A stretch of DNA of 64,000 nucleotides from Bondarzewia mesenterica (taxonomy: Eukaryota; Basidiomycota; Agaricomycetes; Russulales; Bondarzewiaceae), in NCBI GenBank assembly GCA_004802705.1, contig SGPL01000007.1:1-64000 (forward strand), written 5' to 3'. The position numbers were made by a program, and so were the translations under genes. Position 1 is the stretch's first letter; every line of letters begins with the position of its first letter. The notes below the pieces were generated by a model, which worked only from the letters and a program-made list of their open reading frames with translations, was not told where the DNA came from and searched no databases. This document shows, piece after piece, positions 10,228 through 22,443 of the stretch.

Positions 10228-13200
10228 ATGTCGAACAGCAATTCTTGCGACGGTGACTCTGTCCTTGTCGAGTCCGCTAGTCCTTCGAACGAACTTGGAC
10301 AGCCCAACTTGTTGCTCAATTCTCCTCGTCCTGTCTCTGAGCTCCCTGATCTTGAAACGGACATCAATCGTCTTGAAACCTCTGCGCCCCTCAATGAATC
10401 CTTTCTTCATGTTTCCGTAACTGATTCATCTACCCCTCTTCTTGTATATCCTGCCCCTCTTCCTGAGTCTCCTGCTGTTCTGAAAACTACTGCTTCTGAT
10501 GGCTCTCTGACCGATATTGACGACGTCGATGACATGTCAGACGTGGAAGATGGTCAGACCATGCTCACAGCGAACACGCACCCATCATCCTTGTCAACTC
10601 CGATTAAAACTGCACCATCTCTAAATGGACTTGAAATGGATCGCCGTGACGATGTGAGTTCACCGATCCATTGCTTTGATCGTCTGATTTATTATTCCCT
10701 GTAGACGACCGGGGGATCGCCTCAGCAATACGACTCTGGTGAATTTTCCGAAACAGTGACTGCCCTCAGCGAGGATGCCCACTCGGTGTGTCATCATTTC
10801 CATCCATCCTGTAAAGTGCTATATTCAAGTAACAATGTCCGCTACGCAGGATTTCCCGATGGTTTCACCCTTGGAAATGGCGATTGATCTGACCAATCTT
10901 GCTTCAGACGGCGCTACCACTACAGCACCTCCTGATCTTGACAATCACATTCGGGCACCTTCGGCTACCCCTCTGGAAGCGCTACACAACGTCGAAATGA
11001 ATATTGAGGTGGGCCCGCCCATCTGTTTTCCCTATTAACGTAGTTATGTAAAGGTGGTTTATGCGAGCGACCAAACAGGACCCAGTCCCGTTGAAAGAAC
11101 AAGAGACGACGGCTCCGACAACTAATGTTCCTGCCGCCATTACAGCGCCTCGCGATCGCGACCTTCTCAATCAAATACCAAACATGTACCGTCTGCTGGA
11201 CCTTGTGTTGGAACGCGGAAGTGGAGGACTGGGTATGTCAACATAGGCCTCGTACGGCCATGCACTGACTCTTTGAGCNNNCNNCANNANCNTCNTNNNG
11301 CNNGNCNCGTNTNGGNCAGCNTNNCNANGNNNNNNNNNNNNNNNNNNNNNNNNNNNNNNNNNNNNNNNNNNNNNNNNNNNNNNNNNNNNNNNNNNNNNNN
11401 NNNNNNNNNNNNNNNNNNNNNNNNNNNNNNNNNNNNNNNNNNNNNNNNNNNNNNNNNNNNNNNNNNNNNNNNNNNNNNNNNNNNNNNNNNNNNNNNNNNN
11501 NNNNNNNNNNNNNNNNNNNNNNNNNNNNNNNNNNNNNNNNNNNNNNNNNNNNNNNNNNNNNNNNNNNNNNNNNNNNNNNNNNNNNNNNNNNNNNNNNNNN
11601 NNNNNNNNNNNNNNNNNNNNNNNNNNNNNNNNNNNNNNNNNNNNNNNNNNNNNNNNNNNNNNNNNNNNNNNNNNNNNNNNNNNNNNNNNNNNNNNNNNNN
11701 NNNNNNNNNNNNNNNNNNNNNNNNNNNNNNNNNNNNNNNNNNNNNNNNNNNNNNNNNNNNNNNNNNNNNNNNNNNNNNNNNNNNNNNNNNNNNNNNNNNN
11801 NNNNNNNNNNNNNNNNNNNNNNNNNNNNNNNNNNNNNNNNNNNNNNNNNNNNNNNNNNNNNNNNNNNNNNNNNNNNNNNNNNNNNNNNNNNNNNNNNNNN
11901 NNNNNNNNNNNNNNNNNNNNNNNNNNNNNNNNNNNNNNNNNNNNNNNNNNNNNNNNNNNNNNNNNNNNNNNNNNNNNNNNNNNNNNNNNNNNNNNNNNNN
12001 NNNNNNNNNNNNNNNNNNNNNNNNNNNNNNNNNNNNNNNNNNNNNNNNNNNNNNNNNNNNNNNNNNNNNNNNNNNNNNNNNNNNNNNNNNNNNNNNNNNN
12101 NNNNNNNNNNNNNNNNNNNNNNNNNNNNNNNNNNNNNNNNNNNNNNNNNNNNNNNNNNNNNNNNNNNNNNNNNNNNNNNNNNNTGCTCANNNNCCNCAAC
12201 CATCCNTCATCNCCGGCGAAACGCAATGCGGCTTCTTGACCGCTGAATACAAGCCACANATTGTAGAGNNTCGTCCTATTGACCGAACAATNCACNGAAN
12301 GGCNCCTGAANNNCTTCATCAGGTNNGTTTTTAGNCGAGTGTATGAAANTTTNTGCTCTGATNAGCANTNANAGCGATNCTTCGNATCNNTTNNTACTAC
12401 NGAGTGACATCNATGATTCAGAANTCCAGANNCTTCTGAAGNNNGGGTTGCGCCAGAGATTNCCAGACTTGTGCNGGGANTTNGAGNGCAACTGCNCAGA
12501 AGCTGNTAATTCGCGGNGGCAGGAANGGGNCCAATACCGTCAGCACCTNCAAGTGGNCGTAGNNGCTCTGNNNGACGACATTNTCANNGCCGCGAAGGCC
12601 TTCTTGAACCAAAAGGCTGCCNTATTGTATCCGTANGCCGTCCATTTATATTTCAATATATGGNTCATNTCTGACCGCACTGTCCAGNNCTCTAATNTCN
12701 AGCGAAGATGNCGNTCAGCATTTNAGTGTTCAGGCAGCNGGTGNGTCTTTAACTNCTTNAGNCGACACCGTTCNTTTNNTGACACCAAATACTAGAAGAA
12801 TGGGTGCNCAGCNTGGANGCTGCTTATCCATNCATCNGGGAAATTCTGCNGCACGTTCTCGAACNTTCNCAGGTCCANAAGATAANGTNCAAGNNGTACG
12901 AGAAACNCAAGCATCNTNTCCTTCTGGCCAAAGAGTTTCTTANGNTNTCAGNTCCCNANCAGNATGACCCNCAAGTNGCAATCATCNTNCAAGAGATCAT
13001 NNANAGAGGNGGGNATGCATCTGTTTTTGCCTNTACGGAGAAGANTCGAGGCTTGTNGTCTAGNGTCAANGNTNCTTTNNCTNCTGTTNCANNCNTTCCN
13101 TTGTTCCATGCAGATTCATCNTCAGCACGAGCGAATNTCCNTATCACCAAGGCACAGGCTNCAGCGATCGACGACACTGCCTTTGTTGCANNNTTACTAC

Positions 13201-16200
13201 CTCAANTGGCACATAANTATCCAGTGCTACAAGAGANCNTCGANTCNTTCACNGCGCAGATANCTTCGTGGATCCATGACCNNATCGNNAATTGCGCGAG
13301 AGAGTGCTCCAAGNCANTCCAAACNCAAATAATNGANNATTCCATNCNACNTTACGANGCATCCNTTNCCGCTCGTCATGAAGAAGAAGACAAATTAAGG
13401 CGAAGGNCNTTTGTGGAGAGCGTGAATGATATGNTCGCGCGTGNTTCGTCCNNGTANGAGNCGTCTTATCTATTCNTTTGACGCTGCANACTCACNNCGG
13501 AAACCTCTNGCAGTCNCGGTTCGGAGCTTCATGTCAAATCGATCTCTTTAGNGCGTTCCTATNCATACAGTGAGTCGCNATCATTCATGCTGCTANATTC
13601 TGAAGACNATTCCNGTAGGNNNTGNGAGAATCCAGGGCTGGNAGNTCGTCCAANCGNNACCACANANGCGCTATGNGATCCACCCTTTGAGTCTCACCCA
13701 GGCCGANGAACACGCCGTCCGTAAAGACCCACTTCATGTTCCAATGCCTCACATACAAAGNCAATCCATNCAATCATTTTCATTGNCGCTGCAACANGAG
13801 CTCAGGTTTGGCAGNCTCCNAAGTCGCTGGCANCCGTTTTCTGACCTNGGTCNAATTAGATTCATCCAGCGGATCGGAGGAAGCCGTTANCTTGTCGTGN
13901 TTGAGGGCACTGNTCACAGCTCAATCTTCGTGGAGGAGCCATCTGGCCTTNANCNAGCAATTGCTCAGGACCGCCCAANGAAGAAGATTTTTTATTCGAA
14001 GTTNTCCAAGTCATTCCTNCTTTCCTTCGACGAGACAAAACNTATGCTGGCTGTGTGCGGNGCACCNCCGGTCTGTTCCTACTCATTTCAATNNTNGCNA
14101 CCTAGAAAGCTAATCTTCGTTCTCCAGGATCAACCGTCGCAACTGCAACTNCAGATTTTCATNCTGGATGAGCAGTCNTGTACTTTGACTGCCCGGGGCT
14201 CTGCGATTAATCTTTCGCGCTGGTACGATANGCTTCCCNGCTTNCGCACTCTTTTGTTCATTTCAGGTACCGAGGAACTTTGCCTCGTGGAGCAGAGCGG
14301 TTGCGCGCGGGTGTTCTCCTTAGTNACTGAACAGTTCCGGTAAGACAAAGAAAGTTNGAAGATCTTGTTGAGAACTCATNGATGCTANATTAGTCCTGCN
14401 TCTTTACAANTGGATCCTANGGCACTGANTTACCTGANGGCTCCGGATGGCTCATGTCTTATGGTCGTCACCNAGTCNGGCAGAGATCATCATCTCACCG
14501 CTTTTCACTGGTCCTCATTTGGTTCCAATACAGAGGGCATCCGATTGATTCTTGATTTACCGCANAATGCAATGTTNGCGACTACTAGTCTCGGACTTCG
14601 CACTGCGGTTCATGTTCTTGGGTTCTCTTTGGANANGCANAGTCTNGAATCTGTCATTTTGCAGNTCCAGAGNAAGTCGAGCGAGTTCTTGTTCAGGGAG
14701 CAAGGNNCACGTNCTGNNGAGCAGACNGGCCCTGAAACAAGAAANAACTGTCTTATAGACTGNCATCTCGATGTCTGGACNCGTTTTCCTGTTGAAGCTG
14801 NGATCCATCGGGANACTATCAGCCCTCTTGGCCGCCATCAAAAATCTCTGATATTTGTCACAGATGNCTCAAGTGCGCCTTTCAACGNGTACTTCCGTGA
14901 CCTCGTCAAGACCTTCGAGCGTACGCTTCNTAANCCCACNGGCGGGTCTCTCTNAAATATCCGANTATACTCTGCTCCATCGATGGAGANTGGCGTTGCA
15001 GNTTCAGCACGTTCNGAGTACGCGGCCGGCGAATGGGTTGTAGAGTTANTATGTNTGATACCACTCCACCTCGCCGTCACNTATCAGAANCGGTTNGTNC
15101 CTCTGAAGGANGGTNTTTGGAATCCCGATCACGAGCGCGAGCTATTGGGTGCGGATGTTGACCAGATCGTNGATGCATTGAGTTTAGGATGGTTNGAGTC
15201 GTTGTTTCAGTCNTACATGGTCTCAAAGGTCAGCTNCAGTCTCCNAGTCCTTNNATCATCGCNATGTTTTCTNATCATTCTGACAGCCGGTACAAGTGGT
15301 CAGCTCNATGGGTACGTCGGACTCNGCTGCNNCGTGTGTTGCNGAGCTAATATNTAGNTTTGNNGNCAGGAGAGCAATCAGTTGGTAAGAGTTACTCTCT
15401 GAATCACTTTANCGACACATCATTTGCCGGCTCCGCAATGAGGACGGTAAGTGNNATGTTNCTTAGGTNGGTGTGATTACAANATTCACANNNTCTAAAA
15501 AGACCGAAGGCGTATGGATGTCTGTCACNCCAACAGACAGCGCTCTNATCGTCGCCNTNGATTTTGAAGGTAAGNANGNATCNTGCCNTTTCACAAGATC
15601 CTTGANTCATTGAAAATNAGGCGTGCATTCNATTGAACGCAGTCCACAAGAAGATGCACTGNTGGTGCGNGTCAATCTTCTCTTAATCTCANCTGANCAG
15701 GNANNTGANCNTTGNTGAAGGTTTTGTTCAACACNGCNATCTCCAATATGGTCAATGGACNTTTNATTTTGAGTNTNANGATGTGCTTATCTNTTCCCAG
15801 ATACTCTTCCGCAACAACTTTGCTCTCTCACGAGACATCGCCGGATTGTTCACNGTGNGGCAATTNATGATGGCCTNTGGTACTGCATGCCNTGATCACT
15901 CCCTATGCAGAGCTTTCAATCATCGTCGTCAATTCTCGACCCAGCATCAAATCCAAGTCTTTTCAATGGTANTTTGTGTATCGTAATCCGAGACGTTGTC
16001 GATTCGGATACACAGGAAATCGTGAANGAGTAGGTNTTGATTTAGCCNCAGGTCACNTTCACCAGTCACTGACGCGATGCGGCATCAGGTTCTCTCTCAA
16101 ATTTCANAAAATTGTTCAGGATGAACAGGAAGAGAACTTCATTACTCGTCTACATCGCGGCAAGATCAACATCATTCCATGGTAAGGTCTCAANGTTGCA

Positions 16201-19200
16201 ATTTCTCTNTNCAGGNCCTAAAGNACCTTCAATATTGGCAGGCCTGTAATCAATAGTCCACGNTTCTATNGNTTGTTCNGGNATTTGGGGGAAGCAACTC
16301 NGTCGTCAGGAAGTCAGCCATGGAAGTGCCGGGATATTCCTACAGACNNTGAAAACACTGATGGCCAAGTTNAAGGTGAGNCCTTTTATNCCTTTTTTTG
16401 NTACGAGAGAAGAGCNGTCTTGGCNATAACTTNCCNTCCATCAAGGCGAACGATTGGGGNGCCATGGATCGTACGTGCCAACANGATATNANANNANNGA
16501 TGANNGANGACATTCTTACGNGTCATNCAGANAANTTNGCATCCCATCGCGCGCGCACNCTANTGGCAANTCTACCAGTGGCTATCACTCNTGGGCTGGC
16601 AGACCTAGCNGCNGAACCCGAAATTCTGAAGGTAAGCTTCAGTCATNGANNCTCGAGCGACGATAGTCAAGAGNCTTTTNCAGAACCTCGACACGAACAT
16701 NGCTATCCCCCATAANGATTCCAANGCGANTTTCTTCATCCCAGATCCTGATATGNATCAGGAGTCGAATTGGCGTTGTCGGGANGAAGCCCTCNATTCA
16801 CTTGTCGTCTANTGNCAGACTAAGNTACCAGNCCGTGAATCTATGCAGGACTCCACGTGGATGGACTCGCNTCAGANACTTTTGCANGATNTCTTGAGCT
16901 CGCGCNTCGANCATGTCCGCGACTGGCTNCGATCAAACATTGACCGNTTCACTGGANACGGGAANGACCATGAGGATGTCAAGAACCTTCTGCGAGTCGC
17001 AAACACCGCATATCTCGATGCCGAGTCCGCCATTCAACTATGCAGGATTGAATGCGNTGAATGTAACCTCTCGTGCATTCGACCGAAAGGTCATCTCTCA
17101 GCGCATTCNTGCNAAACATCTCACAAGTGTTGGGAGAGCTGTGAAATGGTCNNCGAGCACTNAGANNTCAAGGCTTGTGGACTTCCGTNAGTTTTTCCCA
17201 ATACAATGTATGNCNTAAAACTAAGNTCTGTCATCGGGNAGGGCTGGTCACTCTGGTCGCCATATGTCTGTTATATTTGTTTGTCATTTTANGTTTTCGG
17301 GNNTTTCATACCTNTNTTTGCAGGTGCGANGTTAGCGCNCATTCTTGTGGAGAGCGTTGCTCTCTTGNCGGAAAACGNGGTTGTCTGTTGAGTTGNAGTN
17401 TGGTGAGTTCTTCTCGCAACAGNNGGAAANGGACGCAATTGATCATTTTTGCNAGCCAATTGATCATTCCCAAGANGTTCACTTGTGCTCNGCTCGGACG
17501 CATCTGTGNGNACAGGTATTATTGTCGANCTTTCTNCCAGGATNACTNTNTTNCTCAGACATGTNTAGNNGTGCACCTTGCGGGAGGTAAAGACGGCGAA
17601 TGGNGACTTGTATACNTGCCACGGCCAGTGTACATTGCCCTATGACCATCTANNCGAGAANCACGAATGCCAGCATGTGCANTCGTGTCCGATCAAGTGC
17701 CAATTGTATGTTTCCTCTCCTCTNTCATATAGCCAGTAAATGACTNAAAGACCCCTTGTCCAGTTGCCCGCGTCTTTGCAGCGTTGCTGATCATTTCCAT
17801 GGTCNGAACNCCGATGCACTTCATCTTTGCGGGTAATNTCCTTGTTTCTCCTTGTTGCTNAANNGCTGACACCGTATNNCTGGTAGGCAGAGCCATGCAT
17901 GNTCNCATACTTGCGAGCTGCCGGGAATTTGTCATATTGAGACGCAACCCTCAGAAATCATAGAAGAGTTNGAAGGGAAGCACGANAANTTTCAATACAC
18001 AAAGGTANATTNTATNCACTCNGCATGAAATTGCCTGCCGGCGTTGACTCGAGCAATGATACAGTACACACAAGTTGCCCGGCGATTGCTCTGCGAGACC
18101 CCTATTCCTCCGGGCTCAATCAGTCATCCAGGGCTGCATAAGCACAACAGCGATGAAAACCCATTTCATTTCTGCGAAANAAAGGTGTTCGCAATGCCAA
18201 TATTTTTGCACTTTACCTTTGGGTTTGTACTTCATCAAGTCGTGTCTTTGTTGTTAATGTGCTCAAATCCATCATAGGCCACTCGCAAACTCTGCACGAT
18301 ACTCGCCACGGATCAATGTCTGCAGCGAGATGGCTAGTCGATTCGCCCGACGACACCATCGAGCTCGACGGTCATAAATTCGGATCCGAGGATGACGGTG
18401 CTCCTATGCTCTGCAATCTGGTTCACTATAATTATAAACTCGTTCAATGCATTAATATTGACTAAACTGATTTCCAGGTGTGTGCATCTCAAGGGCGTCA
18501 CGCACACGTCGATTTCTGGTGCGTTCAATAGATTTTTTGGTCGGTTGCCAGTTCTTACATGTCGGGATCATTGCAGNCGTGCNCAAGGCCAACCATGCCA
18601 AGAAGCNGANGTTCANCATATCACCAAAGCTANGATGCGTCCATTTCCAGATNGCGANAAGGATTGGGTATCACACCGCCTTNATTGGGCNCGNCTTGGT
18701 NAGTTGCANGTCATCCGNCCACTNGNATCTCATTNACTGACTCGNTGAGAAATTAGGGTTCAAAGGCAAGAGTTCAAATNNGNTATCTCCCGNCTTTCTC
18801 TANCTCNTAAACGCTTGTGACTAGATCCTTATTCACGNGANGAACANACGGAGTTCAGCAAATGGTTNGCCTTTTCNCNNTTTTCATTTANCACGTTCTA
18901 TTGANGGTCNTCTTNCAATCAGTGANTCGATGTGTGGTGGTACGTCCAAGCTATGNAACTCGTTCNTTCNCTNNTAAGCTTAACGAAACCAAGGTCGNGA
19001 GCATGAANCAACGGCNACGCACGCTGCACANCCCTCCTTNTGTACANTGGACATCTTCCACCCACCTCAAACCATTGGAANNATCCCAGATGNGGCTTTG
19101 GGGTATGTCTCCCACGACGGGCATGCCTTCNATTGTCGGAATCCGGCGGNATTGCANCAGGCATTTCACGTGTAGGTCTGCATTCTGCATACAAAGGCTC

Positions 19201-20220
19201 NGTCAATGATGAAAAGANGTCNTTTTCTAGNATTTTNGTGATCGATNGGTACGATCCCNACCCCCCACNNNCTNACCTNNAANGNCCCTAACACATTCAT
19301 NAAANAGNTCAGGATCCATGACANNCACCGATCGNAGGCCATTAGCTAACGCTCCTTCCAGCGCATTAATCCGCCNACGTACCGATAACCGCTANGGAGC
19401 CGTTCTATCNTCTCTGTANGGTTTCTGGACNTCACGNCAGGCGGCTGNCCACTCNGCNGCGGCAGGAGCTCGANGAGATGCGTANTCGGTNGTCACCTTC
19501 AGCAGNTCAGCGCGTGTAAGTCCTTCACATTAATTCACGATTGACATCNNAGTCNTNATGCCAGAACTNTCCAGACTCGCATCGCCAATAATTTCGTCAN
19601 CANTCCNGATGAGCTTCTCAACGANTTGCTCGNGCNAGAAGAGGCTGGAGGCACGAATTTCNNTGCTGCNTTGCGAGAGGCGCAGGCAGTCNTGCAGTCT
19701 CATTGGAGCTCTGAAAGGTGCGTCNAGTTTCTCNNNATNANATNCTTGTCTTGAAACGACTTGCCGGACNGNAGGTCTCCTGTAGTCATCTTCCTCAGCG
19801 ATGGCGANTGCNCTCTCCTCGATGCAACANTATANGATATCTGCAGAAAANCAGTNACGCTGGGGTACGATTTTTGGTTGATCTCANATGTTCNGAACAN
19901 TGAANTTTTACTATTCAGAAAACCGTTNTNGTTCCATGCCGTGTCCTTTGGANCGNACNGATCATCTTACAGTCTCCGTCGTATGGTACAAATCGCGGGA
20001 GAAGTNTATGCCAGCGCTCCTCGAGATCNTCTTNCTTCAGCTCAATCACAACCTTGCTCCTACACCAATGCGNTTGATACGGCGAGTTTCATGCTTACCA
20101 TTCTCTAGTCGATCGTTATTGAGCNTATTAATNTTTTAGATCCAACTTGCTGAGACATTCTTGGGCATTGCTGANTCTCTGAGGAAAACGCGGGCGTCTC
20201 TTATGCGCACTCAGGCTTAG
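10228..20220 (+). CDS. Giant GTPase / Cys-His-rich / VWA-domain protein (fragmented by Ns)
   Basis: Many exons. Start ATG 10228 opens a Ser/Pro/Thr-rich acidic region (LTDIDDVDDMSDVEDG). Next comes IPNMYRLLDLVLERGSGGL at about 11175-11235, just before an 854-base N gap. After the gap a long alpha-helical or beta-rich region runs to about 15.3 kb. A GTPase follows: P-loop EQSVGKSYSLNHF at 15370 and a G3 motif DFEGVHSIERS split by an intron near 15573. Cys/His-rich modules run about 17.0-18.5 kb (CIRPKGHLSAHXC, HXCWESC, CSVADHFHG, ALHLCG, SARWLVDSP region). A VWA domain lies at 19230-20110: MIDAS DxSGSM split by an intron, DRRPLANAPSS, GGTNF, SPVVIFLSDG. The end LAETFLGIA...SLRKTRASLM precedes TAG 20218-20220. 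The family is common in mushrooms and uncharacterised; the layout recalls animal very large interferon-inducible GTPases. Coordinates are approximate. Confidence 0.75.
11330..12183. other. Assembly gap (854 Ns)
   Basis: A solid run of Ns inside the giant gene, flanked on both sides by scattered single Ns. It hides one or more exons between the ERGSGGL segment and the GETQCGFLTAEY segment. Confidence 0.99.
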
Positions 20221-20890
20221 AAATCTCGCCTTGTCCGCAAATACCTTTCCGCTCCACGCTCTACTTATCATCCATNCTATGCTCAATCCGTGTTGTTNCT
20301 AGTGNCCNCTTTCAAGNTTTGCATCACTGCGTATGACGAAGTCNNTTATGTTGATTGAAGTTCAAAAGTTGCTCAGCATGTCTATTCAATGGATGTGATT
20401 TCTTTTCTTCANNCTNCTTGGGCNNCNGTGCCAGTGTCNNNTTGTNTTCCCTGCTGCGACTCTGACTGAGTGTAGCTTTGTGTNAAGGTATGACTATCAT
20501 GAGGNATGTCTCNTGGCACCATATGNGAAATCTAGNGGTCNTNNANGAANGTCAGTCACAAGCAGTNTCAGATTCTCATCCGACGTGGNAANTGTGTTTA
20601 TGGAGTGNGTGAACAGGTGAGCGGTCCGGCTGGCTTCANTGGAACTAGAGCACATAAGCGTTGCTTAACTCNAGACCTAGGTCACATTGNTNTCCAGGAC
20701 CNTGAGGACCGTACCACTGAGAANGGACGTTTGCAGTCCAAGAANCGCTATCTATAGCNCGTCGAGATCACGAGTCAAGTANTTCTACTATGTACNCCTG
20801 CGTGACTTTTTCTCTCCTCAGCGCCNGGATAGAGTTNGAACTCTTCCTTTCCNCCATCTATCATCANCCGCACATCCCTCCTGCTGTGCC
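20221..20890. other. Intergenic region or unannotated tail of the giant gene
   Basis: The frame that ends at TAG 20218-20220 continues to look coding after the stop (KSRLVRKYLSAPRSTYHP, then ITAYDEV) until a TGA near 20360. This may be true 3' coding lost through an N-region error, or decayed sequence. The rest is N-rich and uninformative. The promoter of the dioxygenase should lie in the last 200 bases. Confidence 0.4.
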
Positions 20891-22326
20891 ATGTCTGTGT
20901 CAAGCAAGCCTGCATCGCAGACTGCCTCCAATGGCATCCCCCCACCGAAACTAGACCTACCTGTAAGTGGCAATAATAGCCCGACCACTCCNTCTTCAGG
21001 CCTAAAATATCACATAGTATCCAGATAGGCCCGAGGTTGTCACNGCCAACCTCTTGAGGTTGACGGAGCTGGTCCCGGAACCGTAAGCCTCACCTTACCC
21101 AGCACTTGCAGTCGCCATGCTCACGATTTCNATGGTAATATATCCTTACGGAAGGCGCACTAAAGAAATCTTCACTGGCTTGGTTACTCACCTGCACCAA
21201 TTTGTCCAAGAAGCCAAGTTCGTCATGCCTTCGTCTGTTTCTTGATAACTGGCTGTTGAAGTGTGTATGCTAGCCTCACAACCGAGGAATGGATGAAGGG
21301 CATCCGATTCCTTACCGAAGTCGGCCAAAAGTGTACTGATCTCCGTCAGGAGTACATCATGCTGTCAGATGTCCTCGGTGTGTCGGCCCTTGTCGATACG
21401 ATGAACAATCCACCGCTCAAAAATGCGACCGAGAGCTGTTTGATCGGTCCTGCCTATACGGACGATGCTCCGGACGGTGCGCGCTATGCTCAGTCCATTT
21501 TCATTCACGACTCTGCTTACACTTCATGTACGCGCACAGTGGGACACGGAGGCACCATTATTGACGACGAGAAAGGCATCGGGAATGCTGAGTATATGTA
21601 TCTTGAAGGCCGAGTGCTAACGACCGACGGCAAACCCATAAACGATGCTATCATTGAGTCCTGGGAGACCGACGAAAATGGTTTGTGCATGGGTCCACTA
21701 TGAGCGCAAGTGAAGTTTAAAGTTTTATGTCCCAGGAATATATGACGTCCAATATGATGTTCGCGACAAACCGAACGGAAGGGGTCGTCTTCGCACCGAT
21801 TCAGAAGGCAATTTTGCTCTTCGTGGTATCGTGCCCCTTGCCTATCCTTTGCCAGATGATGTGCGCTTCCCATTTCACATATTCTTTTTTTCACTCGGCG
21901 CTTTGACATATTGCGTTTGCTTCACAGGGCCCAGTAGGAAAACTTCTCAAAGTCTGGAACCGTCACAACATGCGTGCCGCTCACCTCCACCTCATCATCA
22001 AAGCTCCCGGTTTCCGTACACTGACCACGCAGCTGTACCCTGAGGGCGATCGATGGGCCAACACCGACGTCGTTTTTGGACCCAAGAAGTCTCTCATTGT
22101 GGTGCGCCGCATTTTCGGTCTTTATTTAAAAATAGTGACGTGTGATATATTCACTCACGCTGCACGCATTTTCGTAAACGTACAGACTTTGAAGGAGGTC
22201 GGTGACGCTAATGAGGCAGTCCAACGTGGCATTCCTGGCGGAGCGCCATTCAAGCTCTTGCAGTATGATTTTGTCTTGCCCTCGGAGGCAGAAGCTGAGG
22301 AAGCGCGGTTTTTATCTACGAGTTAA
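20891..22326 (+). CDS. Intradiol ring-cleavage dioxygenase (catechol/hydroxyquinol 1,2-dioxygenase type)
   Basis: Multi-exon gene from ATG 20891 (MSVSSKPASQT). The N-terminal dioxygenase segment is RTKEIFTGLVTHLHQFVQEA then LTTEEWMKGIRFLTEVG and LRQEYIMLSDVLGVSALVD. The catalytic barrel follows: LIGPAYTDDAP, EGRVLTTDGKPINDAIIESW, an exon joining NG to IYDVQYDVR, RGIVPLAYPLPDDGPVG, AAHLHLIIKAPG, TQLYPEGDRW and VFGPKKSLIV. The non-haem Fe(III) ligands expected for the family (Tyr in IYDVQ, Tyr in AYPLPDD, His-x-His in AHLHL) are all present. Known role: cleavage of catechol or hydroxyquinol to muconate or maleylacetate precursors in the degradation of aromatic and lignin-derived compounds, usually in the cytosol. 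Which substrate is used is not decidable here. Its end lies 117 bp from the convergent XPG-type gene. Confidence 0.9.
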
Positions 22327-22443
22327 GTGAAGCTCAAAATCCTAGAGCTCTTCCCCATGAAAACCTATTGCTACGTAACAATATATGCACCTTCATATAT
22401 CGATATGATGACAAGTATGAAGTATGGTATTGTGGACTAAAGA

